A DNA stretch of 64,000 bases, from positions 48,995 to 112,994 of the forward strand of contig DAMANX010000015.1 of NCBI GenBank assembly GCA_032073245.1, read 5' to 3'. Below are positions 7,532 to 16,398 of the stretch, in pieces (positions within the stretch are counted from its first letter, which is position 1; every line of letters starts with the position of its first letter). The position numbers and the translations under genes were made by a program. Under the pieces are notes generated by a model, which saw nothing but the letters and a program-made list of their open reading frames with translations, did not search any database and was not told where the DNA came from. Source of the DNA: QVMG01 sp032073245 (GTDB taxonomy: Bacteria > Bacteroidota > Bacteroidia > Bacteroidales > Tannerellaceae).

Positions 7532-9379
7532 ATGAAAATTAAAACTCTATTTATCATTGCAAGCGCTTGCTTTTTGTTTAGTTGCCAGCAGGCTCCACTT
7601 GTTTTACAGGCGCTGGACTATACGGAAAATCCTATTGATATACCGAATCCGGACAGGGGAGGCTTTAGAGGACGATGGCAGCGTGGAGATACGCCTTTTG
7701 GCATTACCCCTGAAGTTGATCACCGGGTTCCTGTGGATGCAACTTCTGTTTTATATCATGGAAGACAGATGCCACCTGTGGAAGGTGATGATATCGAAGA
7801 GACTTCATTTTATAACGGTGTTAATTTAGGAATGGAGCCTTATATAGGCGGTACTGGTGTTTCAGTTATTCCTTCTATCTCTTTTATGGGTTTTGACTTG
7901 GTTAACTTTTCATCGAATGCATTTCTTAGCAGACAAGCCAGTTATGATTTTTTTGAGGAACGACAAGCTACCGGTGCGTTAAATTTTGAAGGAAGAACAG
8001 GAAAAACCCAACCTTTAACCGAATATGCGCTTAATTATATAAGAGGCTTACTTCAAAAAGTGAGAGAGGGGAATGGTGTAGCTTTTGTGAAATTCTCTTA
8101 TGATGGGAATGGTTTTAATTATTTAGAAAGTTGGACAGGCTATCGTGAACAGCTCATTTATGGCCCTGAACCAACGGCCATAACTCCTAATAATCCGACA
8201 GATATGTGTGATGTGCCTGGACATGAAGACAAAGACTGGATACAGTATCATATTTGGCAGCTTAAACCAATTTTCCAGGAATATGAAGATGTTATCATGT
8301 GTGTTAAAACGGGGATGCTAGGCCCATGGGGTGAACAACACTCATCACCTATCGCTCAATCACCGGTGGCATATAAGAAGCTGTTAGATGCCTATCTTGA
8401 TGCTGTACCTGCTTCACGTACGCTTTTAACACATCCGGGTGGATTTTTGGCATGGTATAATGCTACTTATGGAACTACTTATGGTTTTACTGATATAGAT
8501 GAAATGCCTATCCCGGTAAAGGGTTCATCGGAGTCACGTTTTGGTGTATTCGACGATAGCTATGCGGCTAATTATGATGACAGTGGCTCACTTTCCGAAG
8601 GATCTATGTTTATTGGAGCGGGTTTTGATCGCTACAAAGTTATCACCTGGATCAATAAACAAAACTCAATTTTTCAAGGTGAAGGTGGAATTGGCGATAA
8701 TGTATTTGGAAACTTTCCCGGTGCCATTATTGAAGCTCAGCAAATCAGGACTACTGCTTTGAATATGAGACATGGTAACTACCAGAGGTGGAATAATTTT
8801 ATCTATACAGAAGAAGCCGTTACTGCTCCGGTTATATTCCCAGGCAATAACAGAGAGCAAGATAATTTAACCGGGCCAACGAAAACTGCAATTTTTGACC
8901 CTGTTTATGACGGCAGAACCGGATTGGAATATTTCCGGGACAGAATGGGTTATCGATTAGTATTGCGTGAAGCTAATGCAAGTAAATGGGTAAAACAGAA
9001 TGGGACTTTAAAATTTGAGGGGAAGATCCAAAATGTGGGCTTTGGTAATGTCGTAAACCAGAAAAATGTTTGGGTTATTTTAAAACCTAAAACCGGCTCC
9101 AATCCTTATGTTGCACTTACGAATCTTGATGCAAGAGACTGGCATACTGATGAAGGCGGAAACACCAGGCCGGACAATACCACTGCATGGCGCGAGTTGA
9201 ACTTTTCAGTTCCTATGGACGCATTTGGTTCTGTTGTGTCTGGTGAGTATGATATTTATTTAAAAATTAATGATCCTAAAGAAAAAAGTGCGAATAGGCG
9301 TTGTATACAGTTTGCAAATCATAATATCTGGGATTCTAGCCTTGGAGCAAATTTAATTGGGTCGACAACCGTCAAGTAG
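7532..9379 (+). CDS. DUF4874/DUF4832 domain lipoprotein (copy 1)
   Basis: 615 residues. The lipoprotein signal ends at FSCQQAP (Cys about 18). The N-terminal half contains the NPDRG entry motif of DUF4874 and a barrel-like core with VAFVKFSYDGNG, EDVIMCVKTGMLGPWGEQHSS and FDDSY. The C-terminal DUF4832 part carries YDGRTGLEYFRDRMGYRLVL followed by a beta-sandwich (KFEGKIQNVGFGNVVNQKN) and ends with CIQFANHNIWD. These families occur as secreted, probably glycan-related proteins, but no activity is established. Copy 2 follows directly (ATG 20 bases after this stop) and is closely similar, apart from a longer divergent segment near residues 35-115 in copy 1: a tandem duplication. Confidence 0.83.
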   Translation: MKIKTLFIIASACFLFSCQQAPLVLQALDYTENPIDIPNPDRGGFRGRWQRGDTPFGITPEVDHRVPVDATSVLYHGRQMPPVEGDDIEETSFYNGVNLGMEPYIGGTGVSVIPSISFMGFDLVNFSSNAFLSRQASYDFFEERQATGALNFEGRTGKTQPLTEYALNYIRGLLQKVREGNGVAFVKFSYDGNGFNYLESWTGYREQLIYGPEPTAITPNNPTDMCDVPGHEDKDWIQYHIWQLKPIFQEYEDVIMCVKTGMLGPWGEQHSSPIAQSPVAYKKLLDAYLDAVPASRTLLTHPGGFLAWYNATYGTTYGFTDIDEMPIPVKGSSESRFGVFDDSYAANYDDSGSLSEGSMFIGAGFDRYKVITWINKQNSIFQGEGGIGDNVFGNFPGAIIEAQQIRTTALNMRHGNYQRWNNFIYTEEAVTAPVIFPGNNREQDNLTGPTKTAIFDPVYDGRTGLEYFRDRMGYRLVLREANASKWVKQNGTLKFEGKIQNVGFGNVVNQKNVWVILKPKTGSNPYVALTNLDARDWHTDEGGNTRPDNTTAWRELNFSVPMDAFGSVVSGEYDIYLKINDPKEKSANRRCIQFANHNIWDSSLGANLIGSTTVK

Positions 9380-9398
9380 GCTAAAAATACACACAGAC

Positions 9399-11132
9399 AT
9401 GAAAAATATAATTCTATTTATCGTTGTAAACATTTGTTTTTTGCTTGGTTGCCAGCAAGCTCCACTTGTATTACAAACGCTTGACTATACGGAGAATCCT
9501 GTTGATATACCGAACCCGGACAGGGGTTTTTACAGGCCGCAATCGTATGTAATTCCGGTTGAAAATGGATCTTTACCAAGTATTCCTGACCTAACAGCTA
9601 CGATAGCTGGAACCAAGGTCACTGTCAATTCCCGCATTGTCTATATGGAGTTTGATCTGAGAAACTTCTCGTCGAATGCTCCTCTTGATGGAAGACCCAT
9701 AGGCCCATGGGGAGGGGATAGCGCCCCCACTTATGGAGTAACTCAACCTTTAACAACCGCCGCGCTTGATTATGTAAGATCGGCTCTTCTTCAGATAAGA
9801 GACAGCGAGGCGGTTGCCATTGTGAAATTTAATTATGACGGGCGGGGTTATACTTATATGAATAGAGAGGGATATGACCAGTTTATTCATGACTGTGAAC
9901 CTGGTGCGCCAAAAGGTCGGGTTTGGTATGAAACAGGAATAACTGAAGAATCTGATTTATGTAATATCTCTGGTCATGAGGATAAAAACTGGGTACAATA
10001 CCATCTTTGGCAACTTGGGTCTGTTTTCAGTGAATTCGAGGACATTATCATGTGTGTTAAAGGGGGGATCTTTGGCCCATGGGGTGAAATGCACTCATCT
10101 TCATACGCCGGAACAAAGGAGGGATATCACTGGCTTTTGAAAGCGTTGCTAAACTATGTGCCTGCTTCGCGTTCTATTTTGGTACATGCCGGCGGAGTCA
10201 TGGCGTGGCATAATGTTGAATATGGAACAAATTATAATTTTACTAATTTAATGCCCGCTCCGGAACGCGATACTCCAGCACAACGTTTTGGTATGTTTAA
10301 TGATAGTTATTCGCGGGGTGGAGAAGATTATTCGGATGGTGGCTCGCTTTCCGAGGGGTATAGATTAGTAGGAGGCGATTATGACCGTAATAATGCCTTA
10401 ACCTGGATGAGAAATCAAAACAACTTCTATGGTGGCGAAACAGTTAGATCCGGAAATGAACCAGATAATTTTTATCAACTCTATCCAAGGTTCCCGAATG
10501 TCCCTTATGAAGCGGCTTATGCCCAAACAACTCATTTGAATACAAGTTATAGCTCAGCTGCTTATAGTCTTTGGGATGATTTTGTTTATAATGAAACAAA
10601 CGTTACCACACCATTTACACCCCCACACGACGGAGTAACTCGGACAGCCATCTTTGATCCGTTATATGACGGCAGAAGCGGAATGGAATTTATGCGTGAC
10701 CGGTTAGGTTACCGGCTGGTGCTGCGTGAGGCAAAAGCGAGTGAATGGGTGGGGCAGAAGGGAATCCTGACGTTTAAAGGAAAAATCCAGAATGTTGGCT
10801 TCGGAAATATTGTAAATCGGAAAAACGTATGGATTATCCTGAAATCCAAAACAGGTTCTGATTCTTACGTTACACTTTCTGGCCTTGACGCGAGAGATTG
10901 GCGGCCTGATTTAGACAATAGAGCGACTAATACCGCTGCATGGCGTGATTTGAATTTCTCAATTAATATAGACGCATTTGGTAATGTACCTGTCGGTGAT
11001 TATGATATTTACTTAAAGATCAATGATCCAAAGGAGCTTAGTACTAATAAGCGTTGTATACAATTCGCGAATCATAACATCTGGGATTCTAACCTTGGCG
11101 CAAACCTTATAGGTTCAACAATAGTTAAGTAG
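9399..11132 (+). CDS. DUF4874/DUF4832 domain lipoprotein (copy 2)
   Basis: 577 residues counted from ATG 9399. A TTG 42 bases upstream is in frame, but it lies inside the upstream gene's last codons and would spoil the signal peptide. The lipobox is LLGCQQAP, and the mature start repeats copy 1 almost word for word (LDYTENPVDIPNPDRG). Core motifs are VAIVKFNYDGRG, FEDIIMCVKGGIFGPWGE and MFNDSY, and the C-terminus has YDGRSGMEFMRDRLGYRLVL and CIQFANHNIWDS. The two copies probably share a transcript. The function is unknown; the context (SusD, phosphodiesterase) suggests a decayed polysaccharide- or glycoconjugate-use locus. Confidence 0.85.
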   Translation: MKNIILFIVVNICFLLGCQQAPLVLQTLDYTENPVDIPNPDRGFYRPQSYVIPVENGSLPSIPDLTATIAGTKVTVNSRIVYMEFDLRNFSSNAPLDGRPIGPWGGDSAPTYGVTQPLTTAALDYVRSALLQIRDSEAVAIVKFNYDGRGYTYMNREGYDQFIHDCEPGAPKGRVWYETGITEESDLCNISGHEDKNWVQYHLWQLGSVFSEFEDIIMCVKGGIFGPWGEMHSSSYAGTKEGYHWLLKALLNYVPASRSILVHAGGVMAWHNVEYGTNYNFTNLMPAPERDTPAQRFGMFNDSYSRGGEDYSDGGSLSEGYRLVGGDYDRNNALTWMRNQNNFYGGETVRSGNEPDNFYQLYPRFPNVPYEAAYAQTTHLNTSYSSAAYSLWDDFVYNETNVTTPFTPPHDGVTRTAIFDPLYDGRSGMEFMRDRLGYRLVLREAKASEWVGQKGILTFKGKIQNVGFGNIVNRKNVWIILKSKTGSDSYVTLSGLDARDWRPDLDNRATNTAAWRDLNFSINIDAFGNVPVGDYDIYLKINDPKELSTNKRCIQFANHNIWDSNLGANLIGSTIVK

Positions 11133-11177
11133 ACTCTAGATATATCAAAAGCTATCTATAAACAGAAATCAAAGAAT

Positions 11178-11252
11178 AAACACAGAGATACGGAGGCACA
11201 GAGTCGTGATTTTCAAATAATAAAAACTCTGTGCCTCCGTATCTCTGTGTTT
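11178..11252. repeat. Perfect hairpin of the CACAGAG word family
   Basis: 27-base perfectly complementary arms (11178-11204 and 11226-11252) surround a 21-base AT-rich loop. It lies 46 bases past the DUF4832 copy 2 stop and could act as its terminator, but it is much longer than usual terminators and has no T-run. Confidence 0.85.
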
Positions 11253-11342
11253 AAATTAAGATTTCAGACTTTTGATATATCCTCAGTCTAATTACTCTTT
11301 TGCTAGACCCTGTGGTACTATATTGCATTTCTAAAAAATCAC

Positions 11343-11350
11343 TACCTTTG
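11343..11350 (+). promoter_or_regulatory. -7 box abutting the trmB start codon
   Basis: TACCTTTG ends only 4 bases before the ATG at 11355. A TTG at 11323-11325 gives a 17-base spacer, somewhat short. If used, transcription would begin at or inside the start codon, giving a leaderless message. Confidence 0.45.
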
Positions 11351-11354
11351 CCGG

Positions 11355-12116
11355 ATGGGAAAGAATAAATTAGCCAAGTTTGATGATATGGCGGAATATC
11401 CACATGTATTCCAGTATCCCTTTTCCGTTCTGCAAGAGAAAGGTTTTAACCTGAAAGGGCATTGGAATGAACATTTTTTCAAGAATGATAATCCAATTGT
11501 ATTGGAACTTGGCTGTGGTAAGGGAGAATATACGGTAGGGCTTGGTAGATTATTTCCGGATAAGAATTTTATCGGTGTAGATATCAAAGGCGCCCGTATG
11601 TGGAGTGGAGCAAAGGAGTCATTGGAAGCTAAGATGAACAATGTAGCTTTTCTACGTACCAGCATAGAACTTATTTCGCATTTTTTTGCTGCTGGTGAGG
11701 TGGCTGAAATATGGCTTACTTTTCCTGATCCACAAATGAAAAAGGTAAACAAGCGGCTTACCTCTACCCGTTTTATGAAAATGTACAGGGAAATACTATC
11801 AGAGAATGGGCTTATTCACCTGAAAACTGATAGTAATTTTATGTATACATATACTTGTGAGATGGTTAAGGCTAACAATTATCCGGTCGTATTTTCTAAT
11901 GAAGACCTATATCACTCTGATTTTGCAGACAATGCTATTCTTTCTATTCAGACTTATTATGAACAGCAATGGCTTGACCGGGGTTTAAACATCAAGTATA
12001 TTCAATTTGTTTGTGAAGATAGAGATGAGTTGATTGAACCTGAAGTGGAAATCGAATATGATCCCTATCGTAGTTTCAACCGCAGTAAACGGAGTGCTTT
12101 AGCTTCCGGTAAGTAA
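11355..12116 (+). CDS. trmB: tRNA (guanine-N7-)-methyltransferase TrmB
   Basis: 253 residues. The SAM-binding motif is ELGCGKGEY (51-59), followed by GVDIKGARMW, the family motif LTFPDPQMKK and KRLTSTRFMKMYREIL. It makes m7G46 in the variable loop of tRNAs. The MGKNKLAKFDDMAEYP start is the form I expect for Bacteroidetes homologues, which supports the ATG chosen even though a -7 box lies immediately before it. Upstream and downstream AT-rich gaps suggest a single-gene unit. Confidence 0.94.
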   Translation: MGKNKLAKFDDMAEYPHVFQYPFSVLQEKGFNLKGHWNEHFFKNDNPIVLELGCGKGEYTVGLGRLFPDKNFIGVDIKGARMWSGAKESLEAKMNNVAFLRTSIELISHFFAAGEVAEIWLTFPDPQMKKVNKRLTSTRFMKMYREILSENGLIHLKTDSNFMYTYTCEMVKANNYPVVFSNEDLYHSDFADNAILSIQTYYEQQWLDRGLNIKYIQFVCEDRDELIEPEVEIEYDPYRSFNRSKRSALASGK

Positions 12117-12120
12117 ATAC

Positions 12121-12215
12121 CAATGATTAATGGTTAATGATGAATGTTTAATTGGGCAATTATACTAATTACCACTCATATACCATTAATATTAATCATT
12201 TAACATTAATAATTT
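12121..12215. repeat. Inverted word repeat (AATGATTAATGG type)
   Basis: AATGATTAATGGTTAATGATG-like words on the left and their complements (CCATTAATATTAATCATT) on the right fill the gap between trmB and the Mrp gene. The same word type occurs at 35946-36031 and 38858-38892. Confidence 0.65.
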
Positions 12216-12221
12216 ATTCAC

Positions 12222-13331
12222 ATGGCATTATATCCTAAGCTTATCATTGAAGCGCTTGAAAAAGTACGCTATCCCGGAACAGGCAAAGATATTGTTTCTG
12301 CCGGTATGGTAGAAGATGATATTCGTATTGAAGGCAATAAAGTAAGCTTTTCGCTTTTGTTTGATAAACCGAATGATCCTTTTATCAAATCGGTTGTTAA
12401 AGCGGCAGAGACTGCTATTCTTACTTATGCAAGCCCCGATGCCGAGATTCAAGGTAATATCGCTGTCGTGTCCAAACAACAGCCACGTCCTGAGCCGGAT
12501 AAGCTATTGCCTGAGGTAAAACATATTATAGCTGTTTCTTCCGGAAAAGGAGGGGTGGGGAAGAGTACCGTTGCCGCCAATCTGGCCGTAGCTTTAGCCG
12601 GATTAGGGTATAAAGTAGGCTTGTTGGACGCCGATATTTTTGGGCCTTCGCAACCTAAAATGTTTCATGTAGAAGAAGCGCAACCTTACATGGTTGAAGT
12701 AAACGGACGCGAACTAATTGAACCTGCAGAAAACTATGGTGTAAAACTTCTCTCCATTGGTTTCTTTGTAAATAAAGATGATGCTGTACTTTGGCGGGGA
12801 GCGATGGCAAGTAATGCTTTGAAACAATTGATTGGTGATGCTAATTGGGGTGAACTTGATTACTTTCTGATCGATTTACCTCCGGGTACGAGTGATATCC
12901 ATTTGACAATGGTCCAAACTCTAGCCATTACAGGAGCTGTTGTTGTTACTACTCCACAAGATGTTGCTTTAGCCGATGCCCGTAAAGGAATCAGCATGTT
13001 TCAGGGAGAAAAGATCAATGTACCTGTTTTAGGATTAATAGAAAATATGTCTTGGTTTACACCGGCGGAATTGCCTGATAATAAGTATTATATATTTGGT
13101 AAAGAAGGAGGTAAACGATTAGCTCAAGAAGTTGGCGTTCCTTTATTAGGACAAATACCTATTGTACAAAGTATTCGTGAAGGAGGGGATAATGGCGAGC
13201 CGGTTGCTTTAAATCCTGATACTATAACAGGACAAGCTTTCCGTTCATTAGCAGAACAGGTCGTGAATCAGGTAAATATTAGAAATGAACAATTGGCACC
13301 GACTCAGCGAGTAATTGTAAACAAAAAATAA
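12222..13331 (+). CDS. apbC: Mrp/ApbC-type iron-sulfur cluster carrier ATPase
   Basis: 369 residues. The N-terminal MIP18/DUF59 domain is about 1-85. A ParA-like NTPase domain follows, with the deviant Walker A GKGGVGKST (108-116), LLDADIFGPSQPKMF and IDLPPGTSDIHLT. The predicted role is ATP-dependent loading or carrying of Fe-S clusters to apoproteins in the cytoplasm. The usual C-terminal CxxC that bridges a cluster in the dimer is absent: the segment reads IENMSWFTPAELPDNKYY where many Mrp proteins have a Cys pair. I believe this is the normal Bacteroidetes variant. Confidence 0.9.
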   Translation: MALYPKLIIEALEKVRYPGTGKDIVSAGMVEDDIRIEGNKVSFSLLFDKPNDPFIKSVVKAAETAILTYASPDAEIQGNIAVVSKQQPRPEPDKLLPEVKHIIAVSSGKGGVGKSTVAANLAVALAGLGYKVGLLDADIFGPSQPKMFHVEEAQPYMVEVNGRELIEPAENYGVKLLSIGFFVNKDDAVLWRGAMASNALKQLIGDANWGELDYFLIDLPPGTSDIHLTMVQTLAITGAVVVTTPQDVALADARKGISMFQGEKINVPVLGLIENMSWFTPAELPDNKYYIFGKEGGKRLAQEVGVPLLGQIPIVQSIREGGDNGEPVALNPDTITGQAFRSLAEQVVNQVNIRNEQLAPTQRVIVNKK

Positions 13332-13343
13332 TTGTCATATTGA

Positions 13344-13374
13344 AGCCCTTAATGCCTTTAAAGGCTTTAGGGGC
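13344..13374. terminator. Hairpin of the GGCATTAAAGG word family between convergent genes
   Basis: AGCCCTTAATGCC pairs imperfectly with GGCTTTAGGGGCT around a short loop. It sits between the Mrp stop and the stop of the convergent lipoprotein gene and may serve both. Confidence 0.6.
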
Positions 13375-13384
13375 TAATATTCTA

Positions 13385-13921
13385 TTATCGCCAAGAGTAT
13401 ATAGTGTCTTCTAGCGGATCAATTACTTTCCAGTTGCTATTCTTATTATCTACCCACCACTGATCGTAAATAGCTTTAACTAATAAAATCTCTTCTTTAT
13501 CCAGATATTCAGAAGGAATTGACGGATCATTCGATCTGTTTTTAAGAAGAATAGGAGTAAGAGAACCGTATTTGCTATCTATTCGGATACCTTCAATAGT
13601 CCATAAAAGACATTCACCTAAAATAAGTGTTCCATCTTCATTATGATAGGGGGGAATAGAAGAAATCGGGTTAGTCGGAAAATCAGAGATAGAGGCCATG
13701 TCCGAAGCATACTTCAGTAGATCGGGAATATCATTTGCTGTAAAGTCCGGCATAATAAGCCATAGTTTTTCACCGGTCTCACTTATCTCGTAAATATCAT
13801 AGGAATTATTTTTCACGCGAAATACAAATTCTTTCACATCCGGATTGTTCAAGTCGAAACTGTAATCACATGAAATACATGTGACCATGATAATCAGAAG
13901 ATAACTAAACCGTTTCATCAT
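13385..13921 (-). CDS. Small lipoprotein (DUF4943-like), unknown function
   Basis: 178 residues from the ATG at 13921; an in-frame GTG 18 bases upstream is possible but less likely. The signal peptide ends in a lipobox (VTCISCDYSF). The mature part is about 155 residues with no catalytic motif I recognise; recurring WTIEGIRIDSKYG and YDQWWVDNKN stretches resemble small Bacteroidales lipoproteins grouped as DUF4943. It is monocistronic, with a TACCTTTG -7 box at 13954-13961. Confidence 0.75.
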   Translation of the reverse strand: MMKRFSYLLIIMVTCISCDYSFDLNNPDVKEFVFRVKNNSYDIYEISETGEKLWLIMPDFTANDIPDLLKYASDMASISDFPTNPISSIPPYHNEDGTLILGECLLWTIEGIRIDSKYGSLTPILLKNRSNDPSIPSEYLDKEEILLVKAIYDQWWVDNKNSNWKVIDPLEDTIYSWR

Positions 13922-13953
13922 ATTTGAAATTAGGTACACATTATTAGGTAGGA

Positions 13954-13961
13954 CAAAGGTA
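13954..13961 (-). promoter_or_regulatory. Candidate -7 box of the small lipoprotein gene
   Basis: TACCTTTG on the minus strand, 32 bases before the ATG at 13921. It supports choosing that ATG over the upstream GTG, which would lie close to the transcription start. Confidence 0.45.
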
Positions 13962-14109
13962 GTAATGATAGAAAAAAGGTGTTTTTATTTAACAATGTTT
14001 TTTAGCATCAAATTAAGGGCTAGCCATTGAAGGTATTAATCTTATAAACACATTCATTTACATATAAAAATAATATATCTTTATAGCTCCAATTTAAAAG
14101 TACTATTTT

Positions 14110-14979
14110 ATGAGAAGACAATTAATGACTGCAATAGGGGTTCTATGCTTAACTTCTATTGTATGGGCACAGGGAGGTACTGTGTTCGAAACACGAACAA
14201 TTAAGAGTAATATCTTAAATACTGACCGAAAGTATTCTGTTTATTTACCCGCCGGTTATGATAATAGCGACCAGAGTTATCCGGTACTTTATCTATTACA
14301 CGGAAGTGGTGATGATCATACAGGTTGGGTACAGTTCGGACAAGTAAAATATATAGCAGATAAAACAATCGCAGAAGGAAAGGCTGGTCCCATGATCATT
14401 GTAATGCCTGATGCTGATACAGGAAGAAGAGGGTACTTCAATGATATCAAAGGTGATTTTAATTATGAAAACTTTTTCTTCGAAGAACTAATCCCTCATA
14501 TAGAGAAGAATTATCGCGTACGCAGTGAAAGACGTTATCGGGCTATTGCCGGCCTTTCTATGGGAGGAGGCGGAACAATCTTTTATGCTCTCCATCGTCC
14601 GGATCTGTTTGCTGCCGCCGCACCATTAAGTGCTTCTACCGGCAGTTGGAATATGGAGCAGTTAAAGAGCCGTCTCGGAAACCAGCCGGGAATAACTAAT
14701 TCTCAAATGGAAGAATATTTCAAGCGTCATAGTATTGAAGGAATGCTTTCAAGTGCAACGCAGGAAGACTTGAAAAAGATAAAAAGTGTCCGTTGGTATA
14801 TAAGTTGTGGTGACGATGATTTCCTTTATGAAGGAAATGCACTTATGCATATCACATTCCGTAAAAATGAAATTCCTCACGAGTATCGTGTAAAAGATGG
14901 AGGCCATACCTGGACTTACTGGCGCATGGAATTGCCAATCGTTTTAGAATTTGTTGCAAAGTCATTTATGCAGCATTAA
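14110..14979 (+). CDS. Secreted alpha/beta-hydrolase esterase (CE1/esterase D-like)
   Basis: 289 residues. The signal peptide ends near VWAQG. The alpha/beta-hydrolase fold shows YPVLYLLHGSGDDHTGW, the nucleophile elbow GLSMGGGG, an acidic site in CGDDDF and the catalytic His in DGGHTWTYW. This architecture fits feruloyl/acetyl-xylan esterases of family CE1 and related S-formylglutathione hydrolase-like enzymes. It probably deacylates plant or host glycans in the periplasm or outside; the exact acyl group is not predictable. It stands alone and is followed by a clear terminator at 15001-15036. Confidence 0.88.
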   Translation: MRRQLMTAIGVLCLTSIVWAQGGTVFETRTIKSNILNTDRKYSVYLPAGYDNSDQSYPVLYLLHGSGDDHTGWVQFGQVKYIADKTIAEGKAGPMIIVMPDADTGRRGYFNDIKGDFNYENFFFEELIPHIEKNYRVRSERRYRAIAGLSMGGGGTIFYALHRPDLFAAAAPLSASTGSWNMEQLKSRLGNQPGITNSQMEEYFKRHSIEGMLSSATQEDLKKIKSVRWYISCGDDDFLYEGNALMHITFRKNEIPHEYRVKDGGHTWTYWRMELPIVLEFVAKSFMQH

Positions 14980-15000
14980 TAGGAGAATATATAACAGTAT

Positions 15001-15036
15001 AAAGGGCTATCGGATTTTATTTTGGATAGCCCTTTT
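15001..15036 (+). terminator. Intrinsic terminator of the esterase gene
   Basis: AAAGGGCTATC and GATAGCCCTTT pair around a 13-base loop and end in a T-run. Confidence 0.85.
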
Positions 15037-15102
15037 TCTGTTATTGAGAATCTATTGCTAAAGCAAAAAGTCAGCCTTCTCTTCAAATCATAGCAAATAA
15101 GA

Positions 15103-15185
15103 TAGGTTAAAAAGTGTTTCTCGCCTTGAAACGAAAAAATATCAGCTATATAATGAGGCCATTATCGCTGTATAATTGACAATAT
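15103..15185 (+). repeat. 22-bp direct-repeat element, copy A
   Basis: Begins TAGGTTAAAAAGTGTTTCT. Two direct repeats follow with GCTATATAA at 15145 and GCTGTATAA at 15167, exactly 22 bases apart. It ends TTGACAATATG at offset 73 from the start. The same order and spacing recur at 31549 and 49805. A hairpin follows at 15254-15297. Confidence 0.75.
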
Positions 15186-15253
15186 GATATTAGAAGTAAT
15201 ATCAAAAACTTCGGCATGTTTAAGGTTTGAAGATACTGATGTGTGAAATTAAT

Positions 15254-15297
15254 ACTATCTTGGCTCCTCTCCTGGACAGGCAAGGAGCCGAGATAGT
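15254..15297 (+). terminator. Strong hairpin downstream of element copy A
   Basis: 15-base arms (ACTATCTTGGCTCCT at 15254 and its complement, one mismatch, at 15283) around a 14-base loop. There is no gene before it except the element, so it could terminate a small RNA. A T-run is lacking. Confidence 0.6.
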
Positions 15298-15816
15298 CCA
15301 CACTTGATATTATTTCTGATCTTCACATTCTCTTCAATTTAAAGATTCTGTTTTTCCACCTCAATAGTTAAGCCATTCTTTTATACATTTATTTATATAT
15401 CTTATCTGTAATCATAATCCTCATTGTAAAATATCCTATTTCAATATTTTGCCTGATATATTCTACATGAATTCAAAAGAAATAAATAAATTTTCTTCAA
15501 CAATTTTATATCAGAAGGTGTTTATATTAAAAAAAGCAGTAAAACGTATATAATTTATCTAAGCAAAGTAAGAATAATGATGGTTGTATATTTATTGTTT
15601 TTGCTTCTGTTTGTTAGTAAATTGTAGTATACGCAAAGAAAAGGCACAAGTGAAATGCAATTTTGAAACAGAACAAAACATAAATGAGATACATCACGCG
15701 CGGAACCCTTTGACCGATAACTATATTTCAAAACAATAGAACTGTGAAATTTATATTAATTAACCCAATAATATAATGGAGAGTTAATAATAATCAATTT
15801 ATAAATTATAAACAAC

Positions 15817-16386
15817 ATGAAAAAAGGAATTTTCTTATTGATTTCATTGATGATTTCAGTAGCATCCTATTCTCAGCATTTTGCTTTGAAGAATAACCTC
15901 GTGTATGATGCTATGCTGACCCCAAACCTTGGCATGGAATTCAAGTTAGGGAAGAGAGTAACATTGGATTTGAGTGCGAATTACAATCCATTTACTTTTA
16001 ATGATAACAAAAAATTTAAACACTGGTTAGCACAACCCGAGTTACGTTTTTGGACGTGTGAAAAGTTTAACGGTACCTTCTTTGGTATCCATGCACATGG
16101 TGGTGAGTACGATGTAGCAGGTATTAAACTACCTTTTGACTTATTTAAGAATCTTGAGCACAACCGTTATAAAGGTTATTTCTATGGCGGTGGTATCAGC
16201 ATCGGTCATCAGTTTGTTTTAAGTAAACACTGGAATTTTGAAGCCTCTATCGGTGGTGGTTATGCACGTATTGAATATGATAAATATGATGTTTTACCAA
16301 AAGACGCACCTAAGAAAGAAAAAGACCATTACAATTATTTTGGTGTGACTAAAGCGACTCTTTCACTCATTTATATATTCAGATAA
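15817..16386 (+). CDS. DUF3575 outer-membrane beta-barrel protein
   Basis: 189 residues. The signal peptide ends near SYSQ. The mature part is made of alternating strands (LKNNLVYDAMLTPNLGMEFKL, TLDLSANYNPFTF, PELRFW, GYFYGGGISIGHQFVL, FEASIGGGYARIEY) and ends in aromatic-Arg (LIYIFR), the pattern of an outer-membrane barrel. DUF3575 genes usually precede DUF3868 genes, often inside Mfa/Fim-type fimbrial loci. Here DUF3868 follows 12 bases later but no fimbrillin genes are present. Confidence 0.88.
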   Translation: MKKGIFLLISLMISVASYSQHFALKNNLVYDAMLTPNLGMEFKLGKRVTLDLSANYNPFTFNDNKKFKHWLAQPELRFWTCEKFNGTFFGIHAHGGEYDVAGIKLPFDLFKNLEHNRYKGYFYGGGISIGHQFVLSKHWNFEASIGGGYARIEYDKYDVLPKDAPKKEKDHYNYFGVTKATLSLIYIFR

Positions 16387-16398
16387 AAAACAATAAAG

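Larger units (their letters stand above)
15037..15816. other. 780-base gene-poor region before the DUF3575 gene
   Basis: No plausible ORF in either strand. It contains copy A of the 22-bp direct-repeat element (15103-15185) and a strong hairpin at 15254-15297. The rest (15300-15816) is very AT-rich and shows nothing I can name; it may hold a small RNA or a long leader for the DUF3575-DUF3868 genes. Confidence 0.5.

Noticed and set aside
7351..7542. 63-codon frame before the DUF4832 pair
   Set aside because: It has no family resemblance, overlaps the next start and spans a candidate -7 box.
11342..11752. 136-codon open frame antisense to trmB
   Set aside because: It lies wholly opposite a well-conserved enzyme gene, and its peptide has no recognisable features.
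12222..13331. Septum-site/ParA-type partition ATPase for the Mrp gene
   Set aside because: The N-terminal MIP18 domain and the GPSQPKMF block place it in the Mrp/ApbC group; no parB or parS nearby.
15300..15816. Riboswitch or structured leader upstream of DUF3575
   Set aside because: Beyond the hairpin at 15254 I could not find a known aptamer pattern; AT-rich sequence alone is not evidence.
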